Shown here: positions 9,035 to 19,450 of the stretch, in pieces | How the letters are laid out: each line of letters begins with the position of its first letter | Position numbering within the stretch: position 1 is the first letter of the stretch | NCBI GenBank assembly: GCA_016210205.1 | Contig: JACQUO010000023.1 | Span: 188,012 to 252,011 of the forward strand | From: Chloroflexota bacterium | GTDB taxonomy: Bacteria > Chloroflexota > Dehalococcoidia > JACQUO01 | Length of the DNA: 64,000 nucleotides | Reading direction: 5' to 3' | Translations under genes and position numbers: made by a program | Notes under the pieces: generated by a model | What the model was told of the DNA's origin: nothing | The model's database searches: none | Seen by the model: the letters and a program-made list of their open reading frames with translations, nothing else

Positions 9035-9064
9035 TTGACACTACCCCATACACCACCTTATAAT
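9035..9064 (+). promoter_or_regulatory. Consensus sigma70 promoter for dinB (TTGACA-N18-TATAAT)
   Basis: Perfect -35 and -10 hexamers 33 nt upstream of the dinB start. Confidence 0.75.
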
Positions 9065-9096
9065 GCCAGAGAACACCAGTTCTATTATGTCTCTCT

Positions 9097-10317
9097 ATGC
9101 CACGCCAAATCTTTCACCTCGACCTGGACGCCTTCTTCGTCTCCGTGGAGCAGGCGCTGAACCCTTCCCTCAAGGGAAAGCCCGTGGTGGTGGGCGGCCA
9201 GCCCAGCAGCCGTGGGGTGGTGGCTTGCGCCTCCTATGAAGCCCGGGCCCTGGGGGTGCGCACCGCCATGCCCCTGGCCCAGGCCCAACGTCTCTGTCCC
9301 CAGGCCGTCTTCCTCCCCGGCCAATTCGCCCGTTACCAGGAGGCTACGGAGGGATTCATGGCCATCCTCCGGAACTACACCCCTCAGGTCCAGCCCGGGG
9401 GCAACGACGAGGCCTTCCTGGACTTGACGGGCTTCGAGCCCCTCTATGGCCCGGCGCGCCAGACGGCTCAGACCATCAAGGGACGCATCCAGAAAGAGCT
9501 GGGACTCACCGCCTCCGTGGGCATCGCCACCTCCAAGGTAGTGTCCAAGGTGGCTTCTGACCTGGAGAAGCCCGATGGCCTGGTGGAGGTGGCTCCGGGC
9601 CAAGAGGCATCCTTCCTGGCCCCGCTGGCGGTGGGCCGTCTCCCCATGGTGGGGCCCCGGACGGAGCAGGCCCTGGGGCGCTGGGGCATCGCCACCGTAG
9701 GCCAGCTTGCTTCCCTTCCTCTGTCTTCCCTCCAAAGCTATTTCGGGAAGGCCGGCTTCACCCTCTACCACTTCGCCCGGGGGATTGATGCCAGCCCGGT
9801 GATTTCGGAGACCGCTCCCGCCAAGTCCATCAGCCGCTCCACCACCTTCCCCCAGGACCTCTGGGACCGGCGACTCCTCAAGGCTGCCCTCTACTACCTG
9901 AGCGAGCGGGTGGGGGCCCAGCTCCGACGAGAGGGCCAAGCGGCCCGCTGCGTCACCCTCAAAGTCCGCTACGAGGACTTCCTGACCATCGGCCGCAGCC
10001 GCACCCTGAGGCAGCCCAGCGATGCCCATCAAGCCTTCTTCGCCGCCGCCTGGCCCCTCCTGGAGCAGGCGCTAGAACGCCGCCGCTCGGTGCGACTGGT
10101 GGGCATCGGCGTCTCCCGCCTCACCGAGGGGGAACACCAGGCCCTCCTATGGCCAGACCCTGGGGAGCGCGTGCGCCACCTCAACCAAGCGGTAGATTCA
10201 ATGCGCCAGCGCTATGGCTTCACGGCCCTCCGAGCGGGGCTGACCCTGCCCCTGTCCCAACTTTACCCTGAAGACCAGGGCGGCCTGGTCCTCCAGACAC
10301 CCTGCCTCTCCCGCTAG
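9097..10317 (+). CDS. dinB: DNA polymerase IV (Y-family)
   Basis: 'IFHLDLDAFFVSVEQALNPSLKGKPVVVGG', 'CASYEARALGVRTAMP', 'GIATSKVVSKVASDLEKPDGL'. Confidence 0.95.
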   Translation: MPRQIFHLDLDAFFVSVEQALNPSLKGKPVVVGGQPSSRGVVACASYEARALGVRTAMPLAQAQRLCPQAVFLPGQFARYQEATEGFMAILRNYTPQVQPGGNDEAFLDLTGFEPLYGPARQTAQTIKGRIQKELGLTASVGIATSKVVSKVASDLEKPDGLVEVAPGQEASFLAPLAVGRLPMVGPRTEQALGRWGIATVGQLASLPLSSLQSYFGKAGFTLYHFARGIDASPVISETAPAKSISRSTTFPQDLWDRRLLKAALYYLSERVGAQLRREGQAARCVTLKVRYEDFLTIGRSRTLRQPSDAHQAFFAAAWPLLEQALERRRSVRLVGIGVSRLTEGEHQALLWPDPGERVRHLNQAVDSMRQRYGFTALRAGLTLPLSQLYPEDQGGLVLQTPCLSR

Positions 10318-10381
10318 TTGAAGAGCCTCCCCCCCGATGCTATACTGGCCCCCAGCCTGGAAAGAGCGCAGAGTGAAGCCA

Positions 10382-11305
10382 ATGTCTGCAACCGTAACGG
10401 TGCGAGTCCCCGCCACCGCGGCCAACCTGGGCCCCGGGTTCGACTGCCTGGGCCTGGCCCTGGAGCTGCATAATACTGTGTCTCTTGCCCCCGCCCGGAG
10501 GGCCACCATCTCCGTCGCGGGGGCCGGGGCGGAGAGCTTGCCCCGCAGCCAAGACAACCTGGTCTTCCGCGCGGTGGCCGCCGTCTATAACAGGGTGGGC
10601 CAGCCCGTGCCGCCGCTGCGGCTTCACTGCCAAAACAACATCCCCCTGGGACGAGGGCTGGGGAGCAGCGCCGCCGCCACCGTGGGGGGCCTGGCCGCCG
10701 CCAACCACCTGCTGGGCCAGCCCCTCTCCCAGGAGGTGCTCCTGGCCCTGGCCGCCCAGCTAGAAGGACACCCAGACAACGCCGCCCCGGCCCTGCTGGG
10801 AGGCTGCCAGGTGGTGGTCAAGGATGGCGAGGCCTTCCAGACTGTCTCCGTCCCCTTGCCCGCCAGGCTCAAAGCTATCCTTTTCATCCCCGACTTCGAG
10901 ATGCCCACGGCCCAGGCCCGGGGCCTCCTGCCACCCCAGGTGAGCCGGGGGGACGCGGTGTATAATATCGGGCGGGCGGCCTTGCTGGCGACAGCCCTGG
11001 CCACGGGCAAGCTGGAGTTGCTTCGGACAGCCACCCAGGACCGGCTGCACCAGGAGGCCCGCCAGGCCCTCTTCCCCGCCATGCCTTTGCTCTTCCAGGC
11101 GGCGCTGGAGGCGGGGGCCCTGGGGGCCTGCCTCTCCGGGGCCGGGCCCACGGTGCTGGCCCTGGCCACCCAAAAGGGCCAGGCCATCGCTCGGGCCCTG
11201 GCGGGGGCGGCGCAGAGGGCGGGCCTCGCGGGGCGCACCCTTGAGGTAGCCCCCAGCTCCAGAGGAGTCCACCTTACCTCAGCAGAGGAGGACAAAGCCA
11301 GATAG
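10382..11305 (+). CDS. thrB: Homoserine kinase
   Basis: GHMP kinase motifs 'RVPATAANLGPGFDCLGLAL' and 'PLGRGLGSSAAATVGGL'. Confidence 0.93.
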   Translation: MSATVTVRVPATAANLGPGFDCLGLALELHNTVSLAPARRATISVAGAGAESLPRSQDNLVFRAVAAVYNRVGQPVPPLRLHCQNNIPLGRGLGSSAAATVGGLAAANHLLGQPLSQEVLLALAAQLEGHPDNAAPALLGGCQVVVKDGEAFQTVSVPLPARLKAILFIPDFEMPTAQARGLLPPQVSRGDAVYNIGRAALLATALATGKLELLRTATQDRLHQEARQALFPAMPLLFQAALEAGALGACLSGAGPTVLALATQKGQAIARALAGAAQRAGLAGRTLEVAPSSRGVHLTSAEEDKAR

Positions 11306-11307
11306 CC

Positions 11308-12525
<1,218 letters not shown>

Positions 12526-12546
12526 CGCCCCGCCTGAATTCAGGCT

Positions 12547-12583
12547 AAAAAAGAACCAGGGAGACGGGAGACCGTCCCCCTGG
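12547..12583 (-). terminator. Rho-independent terminator for the minus-strand NifU-like gene
   Basis: Minus strand CCAGGGGGACGG-TCTC-CCGTCTCCCTGG followed by TTCTTTTTT. An adjacent perfect palindrome GCCTGAATTCAGGC precedes it on the plus strand. Confidence 0.7.
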
Positions 12584-12606
12584 GCTATTTCCCTGGCTTC
12601 GCCAGC

Positions 12607-12825
12607 TTATACCGCCAGAACCTCTTTGACCTCCGGCAGCTGCTCCTTGAGGAAGCGCTCGATGCCGTACTTGAGGGTCTGGGTGGACATGGGACAGCCG
12701 CCGCAGGCTCCTACGAGCCGCACGGACACTACCCCGTCGCTGACATCCACGAGCTCCACATCGCCGCCGTCGGCGATGAGGTAGGGGCGAATTTGTTCCA
12801 GAGTGGCTTCGACTTTCTCTTTCAC
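12607..12825 (-). CDS. NifU C-terminal domain-like Fe-S scaffold protein
   Basis: 'VEATLEQIRPYLIADGGDVELVDV...VRLVGACGGCPMSTQTLKYGIERFL' with CxxC. Confidence 0.92.
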   Translation of the reverse strand: MKEKVEATLEQIRPYLIADGGDVELVDVSDGVVSVRLVGACGGCPMSTQTLKYGIERFLKEQLPEVKEVLAV

Positions 12826-12934
12826 TAGAGCCTCCTTGGGCCTAACTTGCTTTCTCTACTTGCCTAGTAGGAACTGCTTTTACCAGCTAACTTTACCAGA
12901 ATAGCCCCCCCTTTGTCAAAGGTTTGCCACAGGC

Positions 12935-12990
12935 AGATACCCCCCCAGACCCCTGGCAGAGGGACTTCGCCCCTCTGCACTCCCCAGCGC
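12935..12990 (+). repeat. Dispersed structured element, copy R4 (hairpin C only)
   Basis: CCCCTGGCAGAGGG-ACTTCG-CCCCTCTGCACTCCCC; stem GCAGAGGG/CCCTCTGC (12956-12978). Confidence 0.65.
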
Positions 12991-13006
12991 CAGGCAGGCG
13001 GGTATT

Positions 13007-13327
13007 CTAAAATCGCACAGACCGCACGGGGCGGATATCTCGGGGCACAATCCCGAAGTCGCCGGCGGCACCCAGGGGGCGGGAGACCTCCACCCGCTCC
13101 CCCGCCACCTCGCCCCAGCCGTGAATTACCGGCACCGTGAGCCAACACGGCCCCACCTTGGCCCGAACCAGCCCGAGGCAAACCACCATCCGCGTCGCTA
13201 TCCCCCGCCGTCGGCAGGCCCGCCGGAAGCGAACGGACTTGGTGAGGCAGTCGTTCCAGAGCAGATGATAAGGCTCCTGGCGCAGCCGTTCCGCAATCTG
13301 CTGGATTGCCTCCGGCAGTGAGGGCAT
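13007..13327 (-). CDS. Small transglutaminase/papain-like fold protein (hypothetical)
   Basis: Short ORF with 'LLWNDCLTKSVRFRRACRRRGIATRMVVC...VIHGWGEVAGERVEV' Cys-His pattern; immediately downstream of mutM. Confidence 0.6.
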   Translation of the reverse strand: MPSLPEAIQQIAERLRQEPYHLLWNDCLTKSVRFRRACRRRGIATRMVVCLGLVRAKVGPCWLTVPVIHGWGEVAGERVEVSRPLGAAGDFGIVPRDIRPVRSVRF

Positions 13328-13334
13328 GGCCGCT

Positions 13335-14174
13335 TCAGCCATTACCATCACCCCCGGGCATCCCCTGGCAACGGGGACAGTAGTAGGCGCTGCGGCCCCG
13401 CAGCCCCAGGCGGGCGATGGCCGCGCCGCAGCGGTAGCAGGGCTGCCCCTCCCGCCGGTGCGCCTGGAGGCAGGAGGCAAACCCGCCGCGGGAGCCGTCG
13501 GGACGGAGGTAGTCCGAAAAGCTGGTGCCGCCGCCGGCCAGGGCCTCCGCCAGGGTGGCCCGGACGGCCCCGTGGAGGGCTGCCGTCTCCGGGGCCGTGA
13601 GGGAGCCCGCGGCGCGCCAGGGGGCCAGGCTGGCCCGGAAGAGGGCCTCGTCGGCGTAGATGTTGCCCAGCCCTGCGATGACGCCCTGGTTCAGGAGGAC
13701 GGCCTTGATGGGGGCCTTCCTGCCCCTCAGTCGTTCCCCCAAGACCCCAGGTGTGAAGCCAGGCTCCAGAGGCTCTGGCCCCAGGCCCCCCAGCACCTCG
13801 GCGGGGTCCAGCACCAGCCACACCGCCCCGAAGCGCCGCGGGTCGGAGAAGCGCAGCTCCAGGCCGCCGCCGAGGAAGAAGACGGCCCGGAGGTGCCGCA
13901 GGGAGGTGAAGGGCGCGGCGGAGAGGAGCAGGGCCCCGGTCATCTTGAGGTGGGCGATGAGAGTTAAGGAGCCAGACAGATGAAAGAGGAGGTACTTGCC
14001 CCGCCGGGAGATGCCGCTTATCTCCTGACCCAAGAGGGCCTGGCTGAACTCCTGGACGAAGAGGCGCTGCACCAAGCGGGGGTCTAGGACCAGGGGAGGG
14101 GCGACGAAGGCCCGCCCCACGATGCGGGCGGCCAGCTCCCCCCGGATGGTCTCCACCTCAGGCAGCTCGGGCAT
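13335..14174 (-). CDS. mutM: Formamidopyrimidine-DNA glycosylase
   Basis: N-terminal 'MPELPEVETIRGEL', 'GLGNIYADEALF', C-terminal zinc finger 'CYRCGAAIARLGLRGRSAYYCPRCQ'. Confidence 0.95.
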   Translation of the reverse strand: MPELPEVETIRGELAARIVGRAFVAPPLVLDPRLVQRLFVQEFSQALLGQEISGISRRGKYLLFHLSGSLTLIAHLKMTGALLLSAAPFTSLRHLRAVFFLGGGLELRFSDPRRFGAVWLVLDPAEVLGGLGPEPLEPGFTPGVLGERLRGRKAPIKAVLLNQGVIAGLGNIYADEALFRASLAPWRAAGSLTAPETAALHGAVRATLAEALAGGGTSFSDYLRPDGSRGGFASCLQAHRREGQPCYRCGAAIARLGLRGRSAYYCPRCQGMPGGDGNG

Positions 14175-14176
14175 GC

Positions 14177-16945
14177 CTAAGACATCTCCTCCCAGTTGCG
14201 CCCCGCTTTAAGGTCCACCTTCAGGGGCACCGCCAAGGGCAGGGCCTGAGGCATGAGCCCCAGGCTCAGCACCTGGGGCATGAGCTCCTGGGCCAGGGCC
14301 CGCACCACCTCCACCTCGCCAGGGGGCACCTCGAAGAGGAGCTCATCGTGAATCTGAAGCAGCATACGGCTCTGCAAGGCCCGCTCCCGGAGGGCGCGGT
14401 GCATGGCGAGCATGGCCAGCTTGGCGATGTCCGCCGAGGTGCCCTGGATGGGCATGTTGATGGCCTGACGCTCGGCCTCCTGCCGGTCCAGAGGCCGCGC
14501 CGAGTTGACCTCGGGGATGTAGCGGCGCCGCCCCAGGAGGGTCTGGACATAGCCTCGCTCCCGCGCCTGGCGCTTGGTGTTTTCGAGATACTCCAGCACC
14601 CCAGGGTAGCGCTGGAAATAAGAGGTGATGAACTGGCGTGCCTCCTCCCGGCTCAGCTCCGTGGCCTGGACCAGGCCATAGTCCGTCATGCCGTAAATCA
14701 CGCCGAAGTTCACCGTCTTGGCCACCCGGCGCATGTCTGGGGTCACCGCGCCCGCCTCCACGCCAAAGACCTGGGAGGCGGTGGCCCGGTGGATGTCCTG
14801 GTCGGCCCGGAAGGCGGCGAGGAGGTTGGGGTCCTGGGAGAAGTAGGCCAGCACCCGCAGGTCTATCTGGGAGTAGTCGGCGGAGAGGAGCAGCCAGCCC
14901 GGGCGGGGGATGAAGGCGCGGCGCACGGTGCGCCCCTCCTCAGTGCGGATGGGGATGTTCTGGAGGTTGGGCTCGCTGGAGGAGAGCCGTCCCGTGGCGG
15001 TAGCCGTCTGGTTGAAACTGGTATAGAGCCGCCCTGTCTTGACATCCACCTGTGCGATGAGGGCATCCACATAGGTGGACTTGAGCTTGGCCAGCTGTCG
15101 GTAGTCCAGGAGGGCCTTAAGCACCTGGCGGGCCTGGGGTGTGATGTCCTGCCCGATGAGGGACTCCAGGACCGCGGCGTCGGTGGAGTAGCCGGTCTTG
15201 GTGCGGCGGGCCCGAGGCAGCTGCAACTCCTCGAAGAGCACCCGCCCCAGGGCCTGGGGAGAGTTAATCTTGAAGATGTGGCCGACGGTGTTATAGGCCG
15301 CCAACTCCAGCTCCCCCATCCGCGCCCCCAACTCGTGGCCGTAGCGCTCCAGCAACGGCACATCCAAGGCGATGCCGTCTCGCTCCATCTGCACCAGCAC
15401 CGGCACCAGGGGCGTCTCCACATAGCTGAAGAGGTCCCAAAGGCCCTCCCGGCGCAGCTCCTCCTCGAAGATAAGCTTCAGTCGGAGGGTGAAATCGGCG
15501 TCGGCGCAGGCATAGGGAGCCGCGGCCGCAATGGACACCTCATCCATGCCCCGTTGCTTCTTCCCAACGCCGATGAGGTCGGTGATGGGGGTCATCTCCA
15601 TCCCCAGGCGGGTGAAGGCCAGGGACTTCAGGCCCACGGAGCGCTCCCCCAGGAGGTGGGCGGCAATCATGGTGTCGAAGGCCAGAGGCTCAAGCTCGAC
15701 CCCGTGCTCTGCCAGGGCCGTCATGTCGAACTTGGCGTGGTGGGCCACCTTGCCCTTCCTGGTGTCGCGGAAGTATGGCCGCAAGGCTGCCAGGGCTGTC
15801 TCCAGCGGCAGCTGCGCCCCCTCCCGGTGGCCCACGGGGACATAGAAGGCCTGGCCCGCCTTCACAGCCAGGGACAGCCCGACGATGGCGGCACGGCGGG
15901 GCTCCAGGCTGGTGGTCTCCAGGTCCACCGCGAACTGGGGGGCGCCCTCCAGCACGCGGCAGAGGACCCGCAGGGATGCGGCGTCGGCCACCACCCGGTA
16001 GTCACGCTCCGCGACGGCGAAGTCAAGCGGCAGGGTGGGAGCATGGGCCGCCTCTTGGCCCTTGGGCAAGCGGGGGAGGAGAGCCGAGAACTCCAACTCC
16101 TGGAAGAGCTGCCGCACCGCATCCCCTGGGGGATGGAGACGGCAGGCCTCCAGGTCCAAGGACACCGGGAGGTCCCGGACGATGGTGGCCAACTTCTGGC
16201 TGCGCTCCGCCTCCTCCCGATGGGCCAGGAGCAGGTCCCGAACCCGCGAGGGCGTCACCTCACCGATGCGCTGGTACAGGGCCTCCAGGCTGCCGAACCG
16301 CTGGAGGAGGGCGATGGCCGTCTTCTCCCCGATGCCTTTGACCCCCGGGATGTTGTCCGAGGCATCCCCCATGAGGGCCTTGAGGTCCACCATCTGCCCC
16401 GGGCCGAGGCCACCATAGCGCTGGCGCACCTGGGCCTCGTCGTAGAGAATGGTATCGCTGAAGGGTCGCATGGGCCTGGGGGTGAGGATACGCACCCGCG
16501 GGCCCACCAGCTGGACAGTGTCCAGGTCGCCGGTGACGATGATGGTGTCGATGCCCTTTTGGGCCGCCTGCTCCGCCAAAGCCCCCAGGAGGTCATCGGC
16601 CTCGTACCCCTCGCGTTCGAAGACAGGGATGCCCCAGGCCTCCACCATCTGATGCACCCGGGGGAACTGCACCCGGAGCTCATCGGGGGCCCTGGCGCGG
16701 TTGGCTTTGTAATAAGAAGCCAGCTGGTGGCGGAAGGTGGGCCCCGGGGCATCGAAGGCGGCAGCCGCATGGGTGGGAGCGTAGTCCGCCAGCACCTTGA
16801 GGAGCATCTGGGTAAAGCCAAAGACCGCAGCGGTGGGCTCCCCGCTCTTGGTGGCCAGGGACCGCTGGATGGCGTGAAAGGCCCGGTGCACCAGGGCATG
16901 CGAGTCCAGGAGCACCAGCAGGGGCGTCTTGGCTACGGCTTCCAC
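14177..16945 (-). CDS. polA: DNA polymerase I
   Basis: 5'-3' exo domain ('LLVLLDSHALVHRAFHA', 'GEKTAIALLQRFGSLEALY'), 3'-5' exo motif 'AVDLETTSLEP', pol motifs 'SADYSQIDLRVLAYFSQD' and 'QIHDELLFEVP'. GTG start near 16945 preferred to the ORF start. Confidence 0.93.
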   Translation of the reverse strand: MEAVAKTPLLVLLDSHALVHRAFHAIQRSLATKSGEPTAAVFGFTQMLLKVLADYAPTHAAAAFDAPGPTFRHQLASYYKANRARAPDELRVQFPRVHQMVEAWGIPVFEREGYEADDLLGALAEQAAQKGIDTIIVTGDLDTVQLVGPRVRILTPRPMRPFSDTILYDEAQVRQRYGGLGPGQMVDLKALMGDASDNIPGVKGIGEKTAIALLQRFGSLEALYQRIGEVTPSRVRDLLLAHREEAERSQKLATIVRDLPVSLDLEACRLHPPGDAVRQLFQELEFSALLPRLPKGQEAAHAPTLPLDFAVAERDYRVVADAASLRVLCRVLEGAPQFAVDLETTSLEPRRAAIVGLSLAVKAGQAFYVPVGHREGAQLPLETALAALRPYFRDTRKGKVAHHAKFDMTALAEHGVELEPLAFDTMIAAHLLGERSVGLKSLAFTRLGMEMTPITDLIGVGKKQRGMDEVSIAAAAPYACADADFTLRLKLIFEEELRREGLWDLFSYVETPLVPVLVQMERDGIALDVPLLERYGHELGARMGELELAAYNTVGHIFKINSPQALGRVLFEELQLPRARRTKTGYSTDAAVLESLIGQDITPQARQVLKALLDYRQLAKLKSTYVDALIAQVDVKTGRLYTSFNQTATATGRLSSSEPNLQNIPIRTEEGRTVRRAFIPRPGWLLLSADYSQIDLRVLAYFSQDPNLLAAFRADQDIHRATASQVFGVEAGAVTPDMRRVAKTVNFGVIYGMTDYGLVQATELSREEARQFITSYFQRYPGVLEYLENTKRQARERGYVQTLLGRRRYIPEVNSARPLDRQEAERQAINMPIQGTSADIAKLAMLAMHRALRERALQSRMLLQIHDELLFEVPPGEVEVVRALAQELMPQVLSLGLMPQALPLAVPLKVDLKAGRNWEEMS

Positions 16946-17124
16946 ATCTTCTCCTCCCCCAAGTCCCGGGGGGTCTGAACCCCATTGTAGCAGATGGAGA
17001 CAGGGAGAAAAACTAACATTGCGTCGTCCTGGAGGTCTATCGCAATTTGAGGATGCTATGGGCGAAGCCCGCCGCAGACGGATTAGGAGTGTCCCCATCT
17101 CTCTACCTCCCCCTCACTGACAGA

Positions 17125-17255
17125 CATGGGGGACCCGAGGGTGCAGGGGGAACGCCCGCCGCAGGCGGGCCGGGGGCCTGGGGGTGTCCCCCAGTCTTCC
17201 TTACCTTCCCCCTCTCCTTCCAGGAGAGGGGGAGAAAGGGGGTGAGGTGTCCAGA
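17125..17255 (-). repeat. Dispersed structured element, copy R3 (inverted orientation)
   Basis: Contains CCCCCTCTCCT-TCC-AGGAGAGGGGG, CTGGGGG-TGT-CCCCCAG and GGTGCAGGGGG... segments matching hairpins A, B and C of R1 read from the minus strand. Confidence 0.7.
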
Positions 17256-17297
17256 AGACTGGGAGATTTAGGGGGTGGAAAAGCGTCTCTAAAGGCC

Positions 17298-17350
17298 TTG
17301 ACAACTGGGCTGAGATACACTATTCTGAATTATCAGCATATACTGATAAT
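17298..17350 (+). promoter_or_regulatory. Sigma70 promoter (TTGACA-N17-TATTCT) with operator-like palindrome ATTATCAGCATATACTGATAAT just downstream of -10
   Basis: -35 at 17298-17303, -10 at 17321-17326; palindrome 17329-17350 (one mismatched pair) covers the expected +1. Confidence 0.8.
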
Positions 17351-17380
17351 GATGAAGACCGGCTCTAAAGGAGGCGAGAG

Positions 17381-17656
17381 ATGACAACCAAACTTGCTGC
17401 GGAAACCTGTTGCGAGGCCGCGGGGGTGGGCCTCACCTCCCTCAAAGTTGAGTGGGTGATAGGCGTGGACGAGCGGGGGCAGATGGTCCTGCCCAAGGAG
17501 CTCCGGGAGAAGGCCAAAATTAAGGCCGGGGACAAGCTGGCGGTGGTGAACTGGGAGAAGGACGGCCAGGTGTGCTGCATCACCCTGATTAAGACCGATG
17601 AGCTGGCCCAGATGGTGCGGGGGCTTCTGGGCCCACTGGCTAAAGAGTTAATCTGA
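17381..17656 (+). CDS. AbrB/SpoVT-type small protein with Cys pairs (resembles proteins annotated as 'HgcAB-associated')
   Basis: 'VIGVDERGQMVLPKELREKAKIKAGDKLAVVN' swapped-hairpin AbrB signature; CC near the N-terminus and 'QVCCITL'. Confidence 0.8.
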   Translation: MTTKLAAETCCEAAGVGLTSLKVEWVIGVDERGQMVLPKELREKAKIKAGDKLAVVNWEKDGQVCCITLIKTDELAQMVRGLLGPLAKELI

Positions 17657-17673
17657 AAGGAAGGGCTCACCTC

Positions 17674-18426
17674 ATGAAGAAGCAGGACAAGTTAATCAAG
17701 ACCTTTGTGAGGATACAATATGCGGCCCTGGCCCAGAGGGCGGGGAGTTGCTGCGCCCCCGAAGCAACCAGCGCCCGCCCGGAGGGGGCCGCCTCGGTAG
17801 AGCAGCTCTACGGCAAAGAGAAGCTGGCATCCCTCCCCGAGGGCGCCACTGCCATCGCCGCCGGCTGCGGCGACCCCACGGCCTTGGCGGAACTGAAGCC
17901 AGGGGAGGTGGTGCTGGACCTGGGCAGCGGCGGCGGCATCGACTGCCTTCTGGCGGCGGAGCGAGTCGGCCCCCGGGGCCGGGTCATCGGCATCGACCTC
18001 ACCCCGGAGATGGTGGAGGTGGCCCGTCAGAATGCCGCCGCCGTGGAGGCCAAGAATGTGGAGTTCCATCTGGGGGAGATAGAGAGCCTGCCTTTAGAGG
18101 AAGCCTCCGTGGATGTAATCATCTCCAACTGCGTCATCAACCTTTCCCCCGACAAGGACGCTGTCTTCCAGGAGGCCTTTCGGGTGCTCCGGCCCGGGGG
18201 GCGGCTGGCGGTGGCCGACATCGTGGCGCTGGGCAAGCTGCCCACCACGGTGCGGGGCAGTATGGCCAGTTGGGCTGCCTGCGTGGCCGGGGCATTGGAG
18301 AAAGAGGAATACCTGGGCAAGATACAGGCAGCCGGCTTTGAGGTGACGGGCATCACCGAGACCCCCGTCAACCTCAAGGGGATAAGGGTGGCCAGCGCCA
18401 AGATTAAGGCCACCAAGCCGTTTTGA
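17674..18426 (+). CDS. arsM: Arsenite methyltransferase-like SAM-dependent methyltransferase
   Basis: '[58 protein letters not shown]...[15 protein letters not shown]' and N-terminal 'SCCAPE'. Confidence 0.85.
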   Translation: MKKQDKLIKTFVRIQYAALAQRAGSCCAPEATSARPEGAASVEQLYGKEKLASLPEGATAIAAGCGDPTALAELKPGEVVLDLGSGGGIDCLLAAERVGPRGRVIGIDLTPEMVEVARQNAAAVEAKNVEFHLGEIESLPLEEASVDVIISNCVINLSPDKDAVFQEAFRVLRPGGRLAVADIVALGKLPTTVRGSMASWAACVAGALEKEEYLGKIQAAGFEVTGITETPVNLKGIRVASAKIKATKPF

Positions 18427-18473
18427 TTGAATGGGAAAAATAAAAAAAGGACATGGTCGGCCCCCATGAATCT

Positions 18474-18498
18474 AAAAGGGGCCACCCTGCCCTTTTTT
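18474..18498 (+). terminator. Terminator of abrB-like/arsM operon
   Basis: AAAAGGG-9 nt loop-CCCTTTTTT. Confidence 0.55.
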
Positions 18499-18550
18499 GT
18501 ATTAAGCCCTGCGCCCTGTGCCGAAGGAGGGCGCTCCGAGGAGATGAGCC

Positions 18551-18829
18551 CTAGGTCATCACCGGCTGCTGGCCGGGGTGCAAGCGCCGCCACTTGGCCA
18601 GGAGCTGCTCCTTGGTCTCCTTGCGGCCGGGGTCAGGGACGCAGGCATCCACGGGGCAGACCTCCACACAGCGGGGGGTAGCGTAGTTGCCCACGCACTC
18701 CGTGCACTTGGCATGGTCGATGACATAGACCGGATTGCCCTCGGCGATGGCGTGGTTGATGTTGCACTCCGGCTCGCAAGCGCCACAGTTGATGCACTCT
18801 TCTGTTATCTTATAGGCCACCTTGCACAA
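18551..18829 (-). CDS. 4Fe-4S dicluster ferredoxin (YfhL-like)
   Basis: '[18 protein letters not shown]' and '[23 protein letters not shown]'. Confidence 0.9.
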   Translation of the reverse strand: MCKVAYKITEECINCGACEPECNINHAIAEGNPVYVIDHAKCTECVGNYATPRCVEVCPVDACVPDPGRKETKEQLLAKWRRLHPGQQPVMT

Positions 18830-18970
18830 ACCTCCAGTTTTTTTGATTTTGGGCCAGGCTCGGGTTAATTAAGCTCCACCTCCTCTCGCGCCCTTTGCGG
18901 AAAGGCTCTCGGGCCTCAAGCCCACATGTTAGATTATACCATCAGCGCCGTCAGGCGCAAAAGGCCCGGC

Positions 18971-19450
18971 CTAGAGCTTAAGCTTTTTCTTCAGGGCCGT
19001 CACCACATGGGGGGGCACCATATCATGGATGACGCCTCCCAGGGATGTCACCTCTTTGAGGAGGCTGGAAGACAGGAACTGGTAGTCCAGGCTGGACATG
19101 AGGCAGACCAACTCCACATCTGGGGCCAGTTGCTTGTTCATGAGGGCCATCTCGAACTCCCGCTCGAAGTCCGAGGACATCCGCAGGCCTCTGACCAGAG
19201 CCTTGGCTCCAATCTTCTGGGCGAAGGTAACCGTGAGCCCAGAGTAGGGCTGGACGCTCACATTAAGAAGGTGAGCCACCGCCTTCTTCATCAGGTTGAC
19301 CCGCTCGGCGGTGGTGAACATGAGGTTCTTCTGGGGGATATCGTAGACCCCCACTACCAGCTGCTCGAAGAGCTGGGAGGCCCGGGTGGCGATGTCCAGA
19401 TGCCCGTTGGTGACAGGGTCAAAGCTCCCAGGGTAGAGGGCTTTAGTCAA
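18971..19450 (-). CDS. coaD: Pantetheine-phosphate adenylyltransferase
   Basis: 'KALYPGSFDPVTNGHLDIATRAS', 'LVRGLRMSSDFEREFEMALMN'. Confidence 0.95.
   Translation of the reverse strand: MTKALYPGSFDPVTNGHLDIATRASQLFEQLVVGVYDIPQKNLMFTTAERVNLMKKAVAHLLNVSVQPYSGLTVTFAQKIGAKALVRGLRMSSDFEREFEMALMNKQLAPDVELVCLMSSLDYQFLSSSLLKEVTSLGGVIHDMVPPHVVTALKKKLKL

Noticed and set aside
8811-9063. Small ORFs (e.g. 'PPHPWQGARPPAPP') over 8811-9063, and the similar tail of an ORF at 30639-31064
   Set aside because: The peptide similarity reflects the repeated non-coding hairpin element, not a protein family.
14348-16978. 876-aa plus-strand ORF opposite polA
   Set aside because: Antisense shadow of a well-supported polA; compositionally biased translation with no recognisable domain, typical of high-GC DNA.
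17329-17350. Palindrome considered as a transcription terminator
   Set aside because: No T-tract, AT-rich stem, and position just after a strong -10 fit an operator better.
18551-18829. Ferredoxin considered as HgcB because of the nearby 'HgcAB-associated'-like gene
   Set aside because: Lacks the HgcB-type C-terminal Cys pair, is on the opposite strand, and no HgcA corrinoid protein is present.
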